Origin: Phymatolithon calcareum
Lineage: Eukaryota; Rhodophyta; Florideophyceae; Hapalidiales
Direction of reading: 5' to 3'
Assembly (NCBI GenBank): GCA_977006965.1
Contig: OZ345363.1
Location: 2,666,001 to 2,730,000, forward strand
Length of the DNA stretch: 64,000 nucleotides
In this document: one piece after another, positions 42,603 to 53,514 of the stretch
Layout: every line of letters begins with the position of its first letter
Position numbering within the stretch: the first letter of the stretch is position 1
The notes under the pieces: generated by a model
The model's input: only the letters and a program-made list of their open reading frames with translations
Databases searched by the model: none
Told to the model about the DNA's origin: nothing
Made by a program: the position numbers and the translations under genes

Positions 42603-44578
42603 GCCATAAGTTATCATATTTTTCGCCCTTGCCACAAACTGGCCAATTTTTACCAGTGAGTGCCAGTCTGGCTACAGGTGCAGATAAATTGATTAGATCT
42701 CCAGATTGGATCTGTGATATAATTATTAGAAGAAAATGGGAGAGGGCCGAAAGCACATTCGACGCGCTTCAATGAGGCAGACGAGACTGTGCGTCAGGTC
42801 TTTGGAAAAGAGAGTATCCGTCACCTTGACACATTCAAGTATCCTAGAAGCAGTTCTGCTAAGTTTTTGCTCTTTCCCACAAAAAATGGAGCCGACAGGA
42901 AACATACTATTTAAGAGGCAAGCCCCCTGCGTTTGTTTCTGTTGAACACTTAATTTTTTTGTCGAAGCATTGAGTAACTTGGTGACCAGGCATAAATGCA
43001 ACTCTAGAAGACGTAGACCGTTCTCAGCATTAAATGTTTTGATTTGGGAGCCCTATTGAATGGTCACGTCTTTTGGGCACATTGTCGACGAAATTGCTCT
43101 ACACATATGCATAAAGTCTATGGCATTGGGAAGCCACCCGGGCTTATGTTCGAAACTCTGAGCATTCTGTGTCTAGCATTCCGGGCGAAATCAAGAGAGT
43201 AAGGATGAGCGAAAAGTTTGCAGTCGGGCGCAGGGCTGTAAACAACCCTTTGAAGGACGGCTGCTGAAGATTGGCTGCATGGAGATATTGATGTTAAGCT
43301 CCCCGAAGGTCTGCACTTTGTGCAGCTTTGAGCTGTTGCGACATCAAGTACCACACGTATCTGTTAATGTCTACTGTAGCCGTAAGGATGTGGAGTTGTT
43401 CTGACAAGTTCGAAAGCCCGCAAAAAAGGAGAAGAAGAAGCCGGGTGCAGCGATGCCAACGCATTATCAGGCCTATCCGTTCAATACGCGTGCTCTCACT
43501 TGCGCGTCATATAGATATTTCGCTTAGTTCTTTCAGGGCCCACGGCCAGAGCAATAACGGTTTCGGATCCCTTGCCCTCCGCTCCATAGACGGAAAGGAA
43601 TTGTTTCTGCTGGCGTTCAGGCGAAAAGACCCGACAGCCGCCCGGAAAAGCAATGAAAGCTAGAGTTTCACTAGACATGGCTTCAATGAACGGAATTATC
43701 AATCTTAGCAATAGATATGGCCTTGTGGGAGCCTTGGAACGGAATACTGAAAACAGGGTAAATTCGCTCAATACATGCTCCGGGGAACAGCTTTTTCTCA
43801 AACAAGATGGCTTTCGCTCTTGCACGAACAGTAAGCATTCATACAATATGAGTGCCTCCCATCAAGCAAAAAAAACAGGTCTTCAGAAATAGTCCCGCGT
43901 TCGTCATCGATGGCGAGTAAAAGGAGAAGCGAAGAGAGCTTCGAAGAATAGTGCGATGGAGATGTCTTCATTGTGCGTTAGAACGCAGAGCTGAAAAAAG
44001 TTACCTTAGTCCAACTTTCCCGAGGACTCCGCTGGGGAACAAAATGAGATTAGAGAACAAAACGCCAGAAATTTTCTCATCTCGTCAGCTTTGTTGCACC
44101 AGGCGCCACGAAGATGGCGTTCCAGCACCCTATTCAATCATAACTTTCCCGCTATGGAAAACGACGAGTCCCTGTTTTAGGGACCAGGCGATATACTAGA
44201 ATGAACAAGTTACGAAAAGCTGCTCCCGTACAGTCTTAGGAGTGTTAATGAAGGCTTTCAAATAAACAACTAAACAGTTGCAAAAAAACTTTCCCGCGTG
44301 GATCTCACGTGCGCGTTTCTTTGCGTCGTTGTCCATATAAATTAGTGTATTGTACCCTTGTTTGATGATGGAGAATTCGGGTCTCATTTTAGCTAAGGAT
44401 TATTAGTTCTGGAAAGGGCGGAACGTATGTCTACAAAATTGCGATAAACAGCTGTCAGTCTCCAGCGAGGAAGGATTGCAAGAGGCTTGATTCCAAGCAA
44501 CAAACGTACTTCATTTCGCGTATTTTCGCCAGGGGCTTAACACTAATGTCCGAAGCAGGAAGGTGTCATAAGATGCAG
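42603..44578. other. Intergenic region, spacer plus distal right arm
   Basis: Up to about 43245 this is spacer sequence without recognised features. From 43246 it is the complement of the left arm downstream of the E3 gene, including the family-B retroposon end (to about 43440) and a family-C insertion at 44153. No gene is recognised; conserved open frames near 43.5-43.8 kb have no known domain. Confidence 0.5.
44153..44286 (+). mobile_element. Poly(A)-ended retroposon, family C, copy 2
   Basis: About 134 bp ending in poly(A), flanked by AACTTTCCCGC at 44142-44152 and 44287-44297. The left arm has no insert at the equivalent site near 19777. The last 120 bp match the insert at 19094-19358 in opposite orientation. 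Confidence 0.85.
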
Positions 44579-46006
44579 TTAAACTAAACTGCACCCCTCC
44601 GCACTTTCAACACTGGGGGCGTTATTGGGCTCCATGATCCGCTCGAACGCACCAGGTTTGACAATATCGTTTTCCCGCAAAGCCGACCGGTCAAATAGCA
44701 CACGGAGAGATATGTCAGTAACCTTCGATCCATAATCTCCATGCCACATTCGACCGTCTTTTCCGGACACCAAAATGGCCACATATGTCGCCCCAGCCAG
44801 CGGCATGAAAACGTGTTTCACAGGCTCCCAAAAATCTGCCGGTGCGGCAAGAGTTCCCGACGAAAAGCGTGCTAGTTCCGACATATTCACACTGTAAACA
44901 ACCGCTTGCAATCTGAACCACGACGGGCAGTCCGTGCGCGCCATGTACCGCGCAGAGATCTCAAGGCACGCACTGCCGGGATCGATGAGAAATCTTCGAA
45001 GGTCCACAATCTGCCGCATATTGCACCAATCATACGAGCTCACAAAGTTGAATTCAAAATCGCGAAAACGAATAGCCGACGTTTCGACAGTCCAGTTCAT
45101 AAATTCTAAATTGATCCAGCCGCGAAGCCCGAGCGCCGCCCTTGGGTTGAACACCATGTTCGGAGATGCATTTCTTGTGTCAATGCGCGCTCCGAGACCG
45201 GTCGGGTCAGAGGCACAAAGCGTGCAGTTCAGGATTAGTTCGCAGGTGTGTGAGGCTCCATTTGAATGATGAGTTTTGCCACGTTGGAGCGGGGTGCGAC
45301 AAGACGGTGCTCCGGGACATTCGATAGGAGCAAGGGCTTCGCCCGAACCACGTCGACCATTCCGTTCATGACAGTCATCGCAGAAATGCGTCCTGCCGTA
45401 GCAAACGTGCGTGGCACTGCGACAGCAATATCGGCATTTCCATACGTGAAAAGCAGTATGCACGTCATGAGCACAGACTATAGATGTCCCGGGTGCGCAA
45501 TTTGGACACATGCGATCTCCGGGCGGCAATATCTCGTCTTCCGCATCCGCAATTGTGCCTCCGAAATATGCTCCTTTGCAAATCGAACATTGGAAAAATG
45601 CATACAGAGAGCGACCCAGTGCAATCGCGTCGCCATAGAACGGGCTATTCGGGGACAGTACTTGCGGGTCGTTATGTAGTCCATCAACAATCACCTGCTC
45701 GCTGATTAGAGCGTCAACGGCGCCGCGGAGGATGTTGGTTGAGCGAGTAACAGAGGCCAGCAATGGATGGTCACAGAATGCACCACATTTTCCGCAGCGG
45801 CAGCCCGAGAAGAGAAGACGCTTTGATGGATTTGGTTGAGCATGCTTGAGCTGCTCGTGAATGCAGCTGAGATGCCACAAATGACCACACCCAAGGGTTA
45901 TAGTCTGTTCGTTAGATAGCGGACTGAGGCAGATGGCGCAGTCAGTGGCCGTGTCCACGAAGGTTTGGGATCTGCGAGAATCACTGCTCGCGTTTGCGGA
46001 GGACAT
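44579..46006 (-). CDS. RING-TC-FBA E3 ligase, right copy, lacking the upstream relay cysteine
   Basis: 475 residues from the ATG at 46006; the frame extends upstream only from GTG. The RING is complete (Cys23, Cys26, Cys40, His42, His45, Cys48, Cys71, Cys74). The tandem-cysteine domain keeps the downstream catalytic cysteine (Cys202) and His213. A clean 6-nt deletion between codons 152 and 153 (junction 45550/45551) removes the Cys-Ala pair where the paralogues have the Cys equivalent to MYCBP2 Cys4520. In MYCBP2 this first cysteine accepts ubiquitin from E2. The FBA domain (about 290-437) is complete, with FVSSYDWC and the Trp of RMWHG. The C-terminus lacks the basic tail of the middle copy. 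Either a dead or dominant-negative ligase, or a binder working through RING alone. Confidence 0.85.
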   Translation of the reverse strand: MSSANASSDSRRSQTFVDTATDCAICLSPLSNEQTITLGCGHLWHLSCIHEQLKHAQPNPSKRLLFSGCRCGKCGAFCDHPLLASVTRSTNILRGAVDALISEQVIVDGLHNDPQVLSPNSPFYGDAIALGRSLYAFFQCSICKGAYFGGTIADAEDEILPPGDRMCPNCAPGTSIVCAHDVHTAFHVWKCRYCCRSATHVCYGRTHFCDDCHERNGRRGSGEALAPIECPGAPSCRTPLQRGKTHHSNGASHTCELILNCTLCASDPTGLGARIDTRNASPNMVFNPRAALGLRGWINLEFMNWTVETSAIRFRDFEFNFVSSYDWCNMRQIVDLRRFLIDPGSACLEISARYMARTDCPSWFRLQAVVYSVNMSELARFSSGTLAAPADFWEPVKHVFMPLAGATYVAILVSGKDGRMWHGDYGSKVTDISLRVLFDRSALRENDIVKPGAFERIMEPNNAPSVESAEGCSLV

Positions 46007-47883
46007 GGCACTGAGCGCCGCTGGAATTGAGTCCACACAACGTCTTTTGCTCGATCCTTACGGTGCGGCCTGCTCGGGCGGAGATGCAGGACGTTCGTGG
46101 TGCCTACAGAATTGGTCGACAAGTCCATTCTTTGCCGAGACGTGTTGTTTGAGGGATTCTATAACCATGCCACGTAAACAAAGAGGTTCGCGTGTAACAG
46201 AATTGAGCTTTCGGATTGATTAGATCACCGCGCCAGATCATAATTTGATCTAATTAAGGGCCTCAACTGCTGATTTCGAAGAGCCTAACTGTCCGAAGCT
46301 GTAACTAACAATTAAGCTCCGGAGAAGATTCAATCTGGAATTCGAGAAACTTTGAGCATTGCGCTGTCGATATTCTGTTCCATGCTATGAACTAGAGGTA
46401 AACCTTTCTAGACTGATTTTTAGCTTTTAGAGACTGACTTTTTTCAAAAATCTGTCTATAAAGGCTTCCCTCGAGTTCACCTCATGGATTAGAGTATCCC
46501 TGTGTGATAAGAACGCTTAAAAACGCTCTTATCGCATCGAGAAAAAACTCTCAAGAAAGTTTGATCAAACAGGACAGAAATCGATATCGACAGAACCACC
46601 ACTTCTGATGTGCGCTTGATGGCGAGCATCACGAAGAATGAGCAGAGTCTCTATGCCTTTCGCGATACGTTCTGGGTAGTAAGTCTGCACATTCAATGCA
46701 CGCGAATACTAGAAGCTTGGGATAAACGCAAATGTTCGTCTTCAGCCCTTAACTCCAACAAGATACAGTAGAAATTCACCCTTCTTCAATTGCCCAAGCA
46801 GGTACAGAAAGAAGTGGATTTTCACGATCCCCTTGTCCATTTCGAAAGAAGCTGGATAGATAGCTTTGGGAGACGAACGATTTGCAGTTGTATCATTCAG
46901 TATTCGCTAGATCTGTAAAGCTTCGTTCAAAGGCTTGTGGCTCTCCACCAGTCAGACGACATCTAGACAAGTTGTATTTCAACATATTGCCAAATTTTTC
47001 TACTTCCTATTGTGAAACTTGGGGAAATCTCCAAGACGCGTTTTGAAGCACTGTATTGGCGTACTTACTATGCCTATGTACAGAAGGTTGCGTCATCCTC
47101 GGTGCTGAGACTGCGTTTTTTCGCCCTATACTGACAGGTTGGACAGTTGTCCATGCTTGAGAGCGGGCATAGACAAAGCTGTCTATTTTGAGCATAAGTA
47201 GCAAAGTGCTTCATGTTATGGAAAATGATGTCCGCCAATCATCCAGTAGCGGATAATGCCTAGTAAGTGTACTGTACTGTTCTGCACGAAGAATTTTTCA
47301 CTTGCTTCCGCAGCTACGTTGGCTGTGGTCATTCTCAGAGTGATTATTTCTGACCTCGCGAAGGCTGGCTTCGCAAGATGCACAGGTCAGAAGTCTGACA
47401 ATAGACCATTCACTATACACCGAACGTTGCTTGAGATATCATAGCTCGTCAGAATTCTAAGGGCACCATCTGGCGGGGAACCAGCGGGTCACTAGCTTCT
47501 TTCTTGGAAGCTTGAGCGTGTACAAATTCAACTGGACCTCACCGAGTGAATGTTTGCTCTGCTGGAAGGCAGACCCCTAAATTCAGAGAGCTCCAAGTCC
47601 TCTGCCTTCTTGTTCTTGTGTCTGATGATTGGCATGCGAAAAATGCGTTGCTGGTGTAAAAGGAAGGGAGGGCTAATTTGAGAGGACGGAGGCCCTGCAT
47701 TTAGAGCAGTGCATGTCCATTAGCAGGCTATTGTGGCCTTTTGGACCAGATTCCCTAAGAGCTTCCCCTATAAATAATGCTGGACGCGAGAACAAGTGGA
47801 GTGACAAGAAACGGCACCAACGCCAAGAAAACGAGGTCTCACATTCCGAGTCGCACCGACAAGGTATCTTTACGTACGTCAGA
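46007..47883. other. Upstream region of the right E3 copy and duplicated LTD promoter
   Basis: Complement of left-arm sequence 15443-17780, without the family-D insertion. It should contain the E3 promoter and, at 47769-47777, the TATA box (TATAAATAA) of the truncated LTD copy. No other gene seen. Confidence 0.55.
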
Positions 47884-48090
47884 ATGGTGAGCTCCAGCAT
47901 GCTCAAAATACTGCTATCGCTTCTCATCTTCACATACGGGTTTCATTTCCTAAATAGGAAAAAAAACCACAGTACTATTACAGCGAGTTACTTGTGTTCT
48001 GTATTCAAAAATTTTATAGCCTCTGGCTTTATCAGTTTTCGCAGACGAAGGTTTTGGAATAGGCACATAACGGGAAGTTCGGTCAAATAG
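47884..48090 (+). pseudogene. Truncated 5' copy of the LTD protein gene
   Basis: The first 17 codons match the LTD signal peptide start (MVSTRMLNILMSLLIF in the parent, MVSSSMLKILLSLLIF here). The duplication ends at 47934, and the frame then runs through unrelated sequence to a stop at 48088-48090, giving 68 codons. The TATA box and promoter are retained, so a transcript and a short hydrophobic peptide are possible. It ends 127 bp from the ABC transporter 2 stop, converging with that gene. Confidence 0.75.
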
Positions 48091-48217
48091 ACAAGACAGT
48101 AACCCACTGTGTTTACATTATCCACAACACAAGGCACTTTCACGGTATGTCTCAACAATAAGCAGCTAAAAATAAATAGACAAAACATCCGGTCATCGGA
48201 GACAACAGTCATCCTTG

Positions 48218-51200
48218 CTACGAACTCAATTGGTTGCGAACGAGATCTGCATAGTGCCTGTTCAAGGCCAACAGTTCGTCATGAGTTCCCTGCTCTACAA
48301 TCGCCCCGCGACTCACAACAGCAATGCTGTCGGCATTCTTAATAGTTGAAAGTCGATGGGCAACCATGATAGTCGTTCGTTCAAACGACGACTTTTCGAG
48401 TGCTTTTTGTGCAATTCGCTCTGATTCAACATCGAGGGCACTGTGAAAAAGGAAAAAAGGTTAGCCGTCGACTGGTGAGGGTAAAAGAAAACACAAAAAG
48501 GGAGAAAGGAAAATGCTGCAACTTACGACGTGGCTTCATCAAGAAGCAATAACCTTGGTTGCCGGATAATACTCCGCGCAATCGCAATACGTTGCTTCTG
48601 ACCTCCAGAAAGTTGGTTTCCCCGCGCCCCAACGATGGTGTCGTATTTTTTCGGCAATCTCATAATGAAGCCGTGTGCATTCGCCTGCTTCGCAGCATCG
48701 ATAATCATCCCTTCCGTCACCGGCGCTCCTTCTACATGGGAGAGTCCATAGCTGATGTTCTCGCCCACCGTCCGATTGAAAAGGTCTGGTTCCTGAGACA
48801 CAATACCGATATGAGACCGCAGGTTTTGCACGTTGAGTAATCTCAACTCATTCCCATCCAGCATGAGGTTTCCACTGCGAACGTCATAAAACCGTTCGAG
48901 AAGACTGACGATTGTCGATTTCCCGCATCCGCTCTTACCAACAAGCGCGAGCGTTCGCCCGGGTTTCACCGATACGGACAGCCCGTGTAAAACGGGTACG
49001 TCCGGACGGCTGGGATACTCGAATTTGATCGAGTCCACGGAGACAGCGCCATCGATATGTGTTAACGAGATGCCCGCGTCCGATGTCGGGTCGATGGTTG
49101 ACTTCGTGTCCAGCAGATTGTACAATTTTGCGGCGGCGAGTTTGGCAGCACCAATGTCAGGTACCAATACTGAGATCTTCCCGAGCGTAGCAGCGCTGAA
49201 AATTAACCCAGTCACACCCATCATCATGCCTTCAAAGGAGCATTGCCCACGCTGAACGAAAATGCTTCCCGTCCAGAATGAAATCGTCCATATGGAAAAG
49301 TTAACAATCTCTGACACACCAAACGCAAAGCTCGACAGAAGCGCTTTTTTACGTCCAACGTCAAGAGGTTTCTCCAGTTCGTCGGAAAAACGCTTGAGAA
49401 AAAACGTTTGTACACCAAGAGCTGACACGGTTGTGATATTGTCGAGAGCCTCAGACGCAATACTGCCCGATTTCGCAAACGCTTTCTCTGAGTCCTTGTC
49501 AAAGCCGGTCATCATCTTCATTTGTACAACCTATGCAGCACCAAAAACAGAGGGCAGCGGCCGAATACGTGGGTTAGTTCTTTCCAAACAATCCGAACGT
49601 GGACGATCGATATGAATGCGGTACTCACTCCAGCGCCAGCAACTGCAGGAATGACAGCAAGCACGCACAACGCAATACGCCAGCACCCGTAAAACGCAAT
49701 ACCAAGGCCCGTTGCAATGGTCGAAATCGCAACTGTTGCTGCGCCCAGCGTATCGCCGGTAATACCCCTGACCAACGAGGCTTCGGTAGCAAGTCTTGTG
49801 GTTAGCTCGCCGACCGAATTTTCAGGAGCGTCAAAAAAGCCGATGTTCTTCGTCATTAGGGCATTGAAAGCAGATTTGCGCATTTTGTACACGAGTCGCT
49901 CACCACTGACTCCAAGACACCCCATCTGGAACATATTGCCGACTAATGCCGCACACCCGCAGGCAAAATACATCAGAGCGTAAAACCGGATATCCTTTTC
50001 GCTGTTTTGTGTTCCAAGACTCGCAGTGACCTTGCTCAAAATCAGAGCACTGACTGGCCAGGCTGCGCCTCGAACAACAGCACCGAGCAGACCTAGGATG
50101 ATATACGGCAATTCCGCCGCATTATAGCGGAATGTCCGACCAAACACTGGTTGATCCAAATAGTCATCCCCCTCATCGAAAATCTTCTCGTCATCCCCGT
50201 TCTGACTACGATGGATGCTCAACGATGCCCGTTTTGCTTGTGCTTCAGGTGTATCGTCGAACTTCCAAGAATCATCTTCCGTCTCCAGGCGCAGGCCGAC
50301 AATATTTTGCATCTCAAACAGCCGGCGGTACGCGCCCTTCGAAATTCGTATCAGCTCCGCATGTGTTCCCCTCTCAACAATCTCCCCATCTTTCAGCACA
50401 GAGATAAAATCAACATTCTTAATAGTGCTCAATCGATGCGCAATGGTGAGCGTGGTGCGTCCCTTCGATGCCGTCTCCAGCGCTTTCTGCACAACGCGCT
50501 CGCTCTGTGCATCAAGTGCTGAGGTAGCTTCATCAAAAATTAGAATACGCGGGTTTCGCACAAGCGCACGAGCAATACAAATGCGCTGCTTCTGACCTCC
50601 ACTCAGCATGGCGCCACGCTCGCCCAAAATGGTGTCATACCCTTCGGGAAGCTTGCGAATGAAGTGGTCGGCATTGGCCAGCTTCGCTGCCGCGACAATC
50701 TCCTCCCGCGTTACTACCCGGCGCACGGCATGCCTCTGACCTGTAATACTGTCGACGACAAAGTCCATACCGGCACCAAGAGCGATATTGTCGTATATGG
50801 ACATCATGAAGAGCGTAGGCATCTGGCCGACATAACCAATTTGCGAGCGCAACCAATGCACATTAAGATCGCGAATATCCTCTCCGTCGATGCAAATCTG
50901 ACCCCCGGATACGTCGTAGAATCGTTCCATGAGCCGTGCAATAGTGCTTTTGCCGGAACCGGACCGTCCGACAACAGCCTGTGATCCACCGGCGGGGATT
51001 TTGAGATGGAGGTCGCGCAGGACGTACTCATCTGGGTTTTCGGAATCGAGGCGGGTTTGGTAATTGAAGTCAACGTTGTGGAACGAAATATCGCCCACAA
51101 GATTATCAAGCACCTTACCGTCTTCAATGTGGAGGTTTAGAGGATCAATATTGGACTTCTTGTCAATCGCTTCGTACACACGCGGCGCAGCTCCGCGGGC

Positions 51201-52364
51201 AGTTTGCACAGCGCTGAAAGAAGGAAAAGCTTGACCGAGTCCGGATGCCCCAATAAAGACGCTGAAAAACACGATAAATACGTCGCCCGCAAGCAAACCC
51301 CCCGTCATCACAAGACGGTTGCCGTACCACAAACTGAATCCAAAAATGCTGAACATGGAAAGCATCACACAGCCTAGACCAAGCCCCTGTGCGAACGCCT
51401 TCATCACACCTGCGGCGTATGCATCGTACAGCTCTCGTTCATAGCGCTCGCATTCCTCCTTCTGCGCGCCGAAAGCAGTTACGGTGCGGACCATGGAGAT
51501 GGCTTCGCTTGCGATGGCTCCGGCCTTCGCGTACGCGCCAAGTCCGTCGCCGGTGGAGGAAGCTGAGACCTTTGCCATAATCGCACCTGCAATTCCCAGA
51601 AGCGGAGTGACTGCAAGGGTGACAAGGGTCATTTTCCAGGAATAGACGAAAGCAACCGCAAAGCCGCCTAGAAAAGTTGTTGTCTGTTGCAGGACGACAG
51701 TGAGCTTCTCCCCGATTCCGGCCTGGATATGCTGAATGTCAGTAATGCGGGACACAAGCTCACCGCTGTCGTTCTCGTCGAAGAAGGTGGCGTCCTGACG
51801 CAACAGGCTTTCAAAATAGAGCTTGCGCATACGGGCACCGGCACGTTGGGCTGGAATAAGTTGGAAGAGGATTTGAAAAAAGGCGAGCACGGCTGCGATT
51901 CCGCCAATGATCAGAAACCATTTTGCCAAACCGGGGACTTTCGAGAGGTCCTTTTTGCTGAATGATGTGATGACCTCTCCGAAAATAATGGTGAAGACGG
52001 GAAGCACAAGGCCGTGAAGAGCGGCGCAAATGCATGCGATAAACATTTGCAGTTTCTCCATGGCACTGTTGTAGCGAAACAAAGCCCAAATGGAGACGGG
52101 TGTTATCTTTTTGCTCTCCTCCGCCTTCTCGGCTGCCTTTTTTAGCCGCAACTGGTGGACGCGGTCGCGAAATGAAAGCCTATCATCACGGTACAGGCTG
52201 ACGTCGTCTCGAAACGAAAAGCTATCCTCGGTGCTCTTGCGGCTGCGAAAGGGAAGTCGGTCCTCCGTACTTCTACGGAATTCACTGAATCGGTCGCGCA
52301 TTGAAAGCCTCTCCTCCCGTGACGGAGGGTCATCGAAACCTTCAGGGCCGGTTCCTTTCCCCAT
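48218..52364 (-). CDS. ABCB-type full ABC transporter 2 (multidrug-resistance/P-glycoprotein-like)
   Basis: 1320 residues in three exons: 52364-49629, 49530-48527 and 48440-48218, stop TAG. The GT-AG introns are 98 and 86 bp. The order is TMD-NBD-TMD-NBD. NBD1 has GRSGSGKST (about residue 465), LSGGQKQR and [14 protein letters not shown]2 has [17 protein letters not shown] and LLLDEATS, the last codon being split by the last intron exactly as in transporter 1. The start is the ATG at 52364; a few in-frame codons upstream lack an ATG. It is a paralogue of transporter 1 in the same orientation, but it lacks that gene's middle intron. It also has a longer N-terminus with repeated Arg/Ser/Asp/Glu motifs (RSTED, KSTED, FRDR) that looks like a phosphorylatable regulatory tail. 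Substrate unknown. Confidence 0.95.
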
Positions 52365-52993
52365 TGTGACTAAAAGCACACAAGGATCGTCGGCGATAAA
52401 GGTCCGGACCCTGGACGCTGCAAAGCGGGTTTACCCGGCTGTCCGATAGCACAGGAACCGGGCATCTCTTCCTTGCTGCAAGTAAATGCATTTTTCTGTA
52501 TGGGGATGATTGTAATACGTACAAAGACGAGGGCACGGAGCGGCGGTGTGGGCACATTTTTTGCTTCAGGATCCGGCGGTCATCAGGCGGATCGTGGCGC
52601 GAGCAGTGACCATGCTTTCCGTCGCCAACAGAGGCCGCTTTCCACAGCTCTATTGATTCCAGCAACAGATTCCCAATGAATTGTGGACGTATGTAGCGCC
52701 CTACAGTTTCGTGGAGAAACATGTATTTCCATTATTTTTCAGGCATTATGGGATTTTTTAATAAAGTTATGTTAGCCAATAGTCGAATAAAGTGGGACAT
52801 GCTCCACCACTACGTACCGTTCGATAACGTGCCCCTCTATATCAATTCCATACTGATGTTGTCAACAGCAGTTTTGAATATTGGATGAATCAGTGCTCTT
52901 TACTGTATTTCTACTCTACATCTAAATCATCATAAGCTACTATCAAGATGCAGCAGATTCTGTTCTGGATTGATTTTGCTGATTATAAGCAAA

Positions 52994-53095
52994 ATCAACT
53001 ATCATATCAGACCTTAAAATTTGTACAAAAATCGATTGACCGCAATCAATTGAGGTCAATCGATTTTTGTACAAAGATCTGATATGATAGTTGAT
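52994..53095. repeat. 102-bp foldback
   Basis: Outer arms are ATCAACTATCATATCAG (52994-53010) and its complement (53079-53095). Inner arms are TTGTACAAAAATCGATTGAC (53021-53040) and its complement (53055-53074). There is a 14-nt centre and a short asymmetric interior bulge. AT-rich. Confidence 0.85.
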
Positions 53096-53464
53096 ATTCA
53101 TGTCGCATCGCGATAGAATATCAGCGGCTGTATAGAATATTAATCAAAGCAGTTGCAGGCTTTTGATCCGCGTATTTTCGTTGATGATATATACCTGATG
53201 ATTACAGTAGAGTGTAAACTTAATTATATTTAATTTTGTCCACCGCAATGGTAAATGAATCTGGTTTTGCCTACTTGGTTCATGCCTCGATAGTTGGCAG
53301 ACATTGATATATGATATCGATGATCATTCCCAAACAATTCTTGTGCCCTGTCAAATCAGATGTAGTTTCACAAGTTGGCCGACGTGTACTGTCAGAACAA
53401 TCAAATATTTATCCATTTTTCTAGCAAGACCGTCCACCATGATTCCAGGTAGAAATCAACTATA

Positions 53465-53514
53465 GTGATTTACATACAGTAAAAATCAATTGATTTTTAC
53501 TGTATGTAAATCAC
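53465..53514. repeat. Perfect 50-bp palindrome without spacer
   Basis: Twenty-five bases beginning GTGATTTACATACAGTAAAA are followed immediately by their exact complement. No gene nearby. Spacer-free palindromes of this length are unstable in many hosts. Confidence 0.92.

Larger units (their letters stand above)
43246..47934 (-). repeat. Right arm of the large inverted duplication
   Basis: Complement of 15392-21294. It lacks the three arm-specific insertions of the left arm but has its own family-C retroposon at 44153 and about 90 bp of extra sequence near 43635-43730. The outer breakpoint at 47934 falls 51 bp into the LTD coding sequence. Confidence 0.9.
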
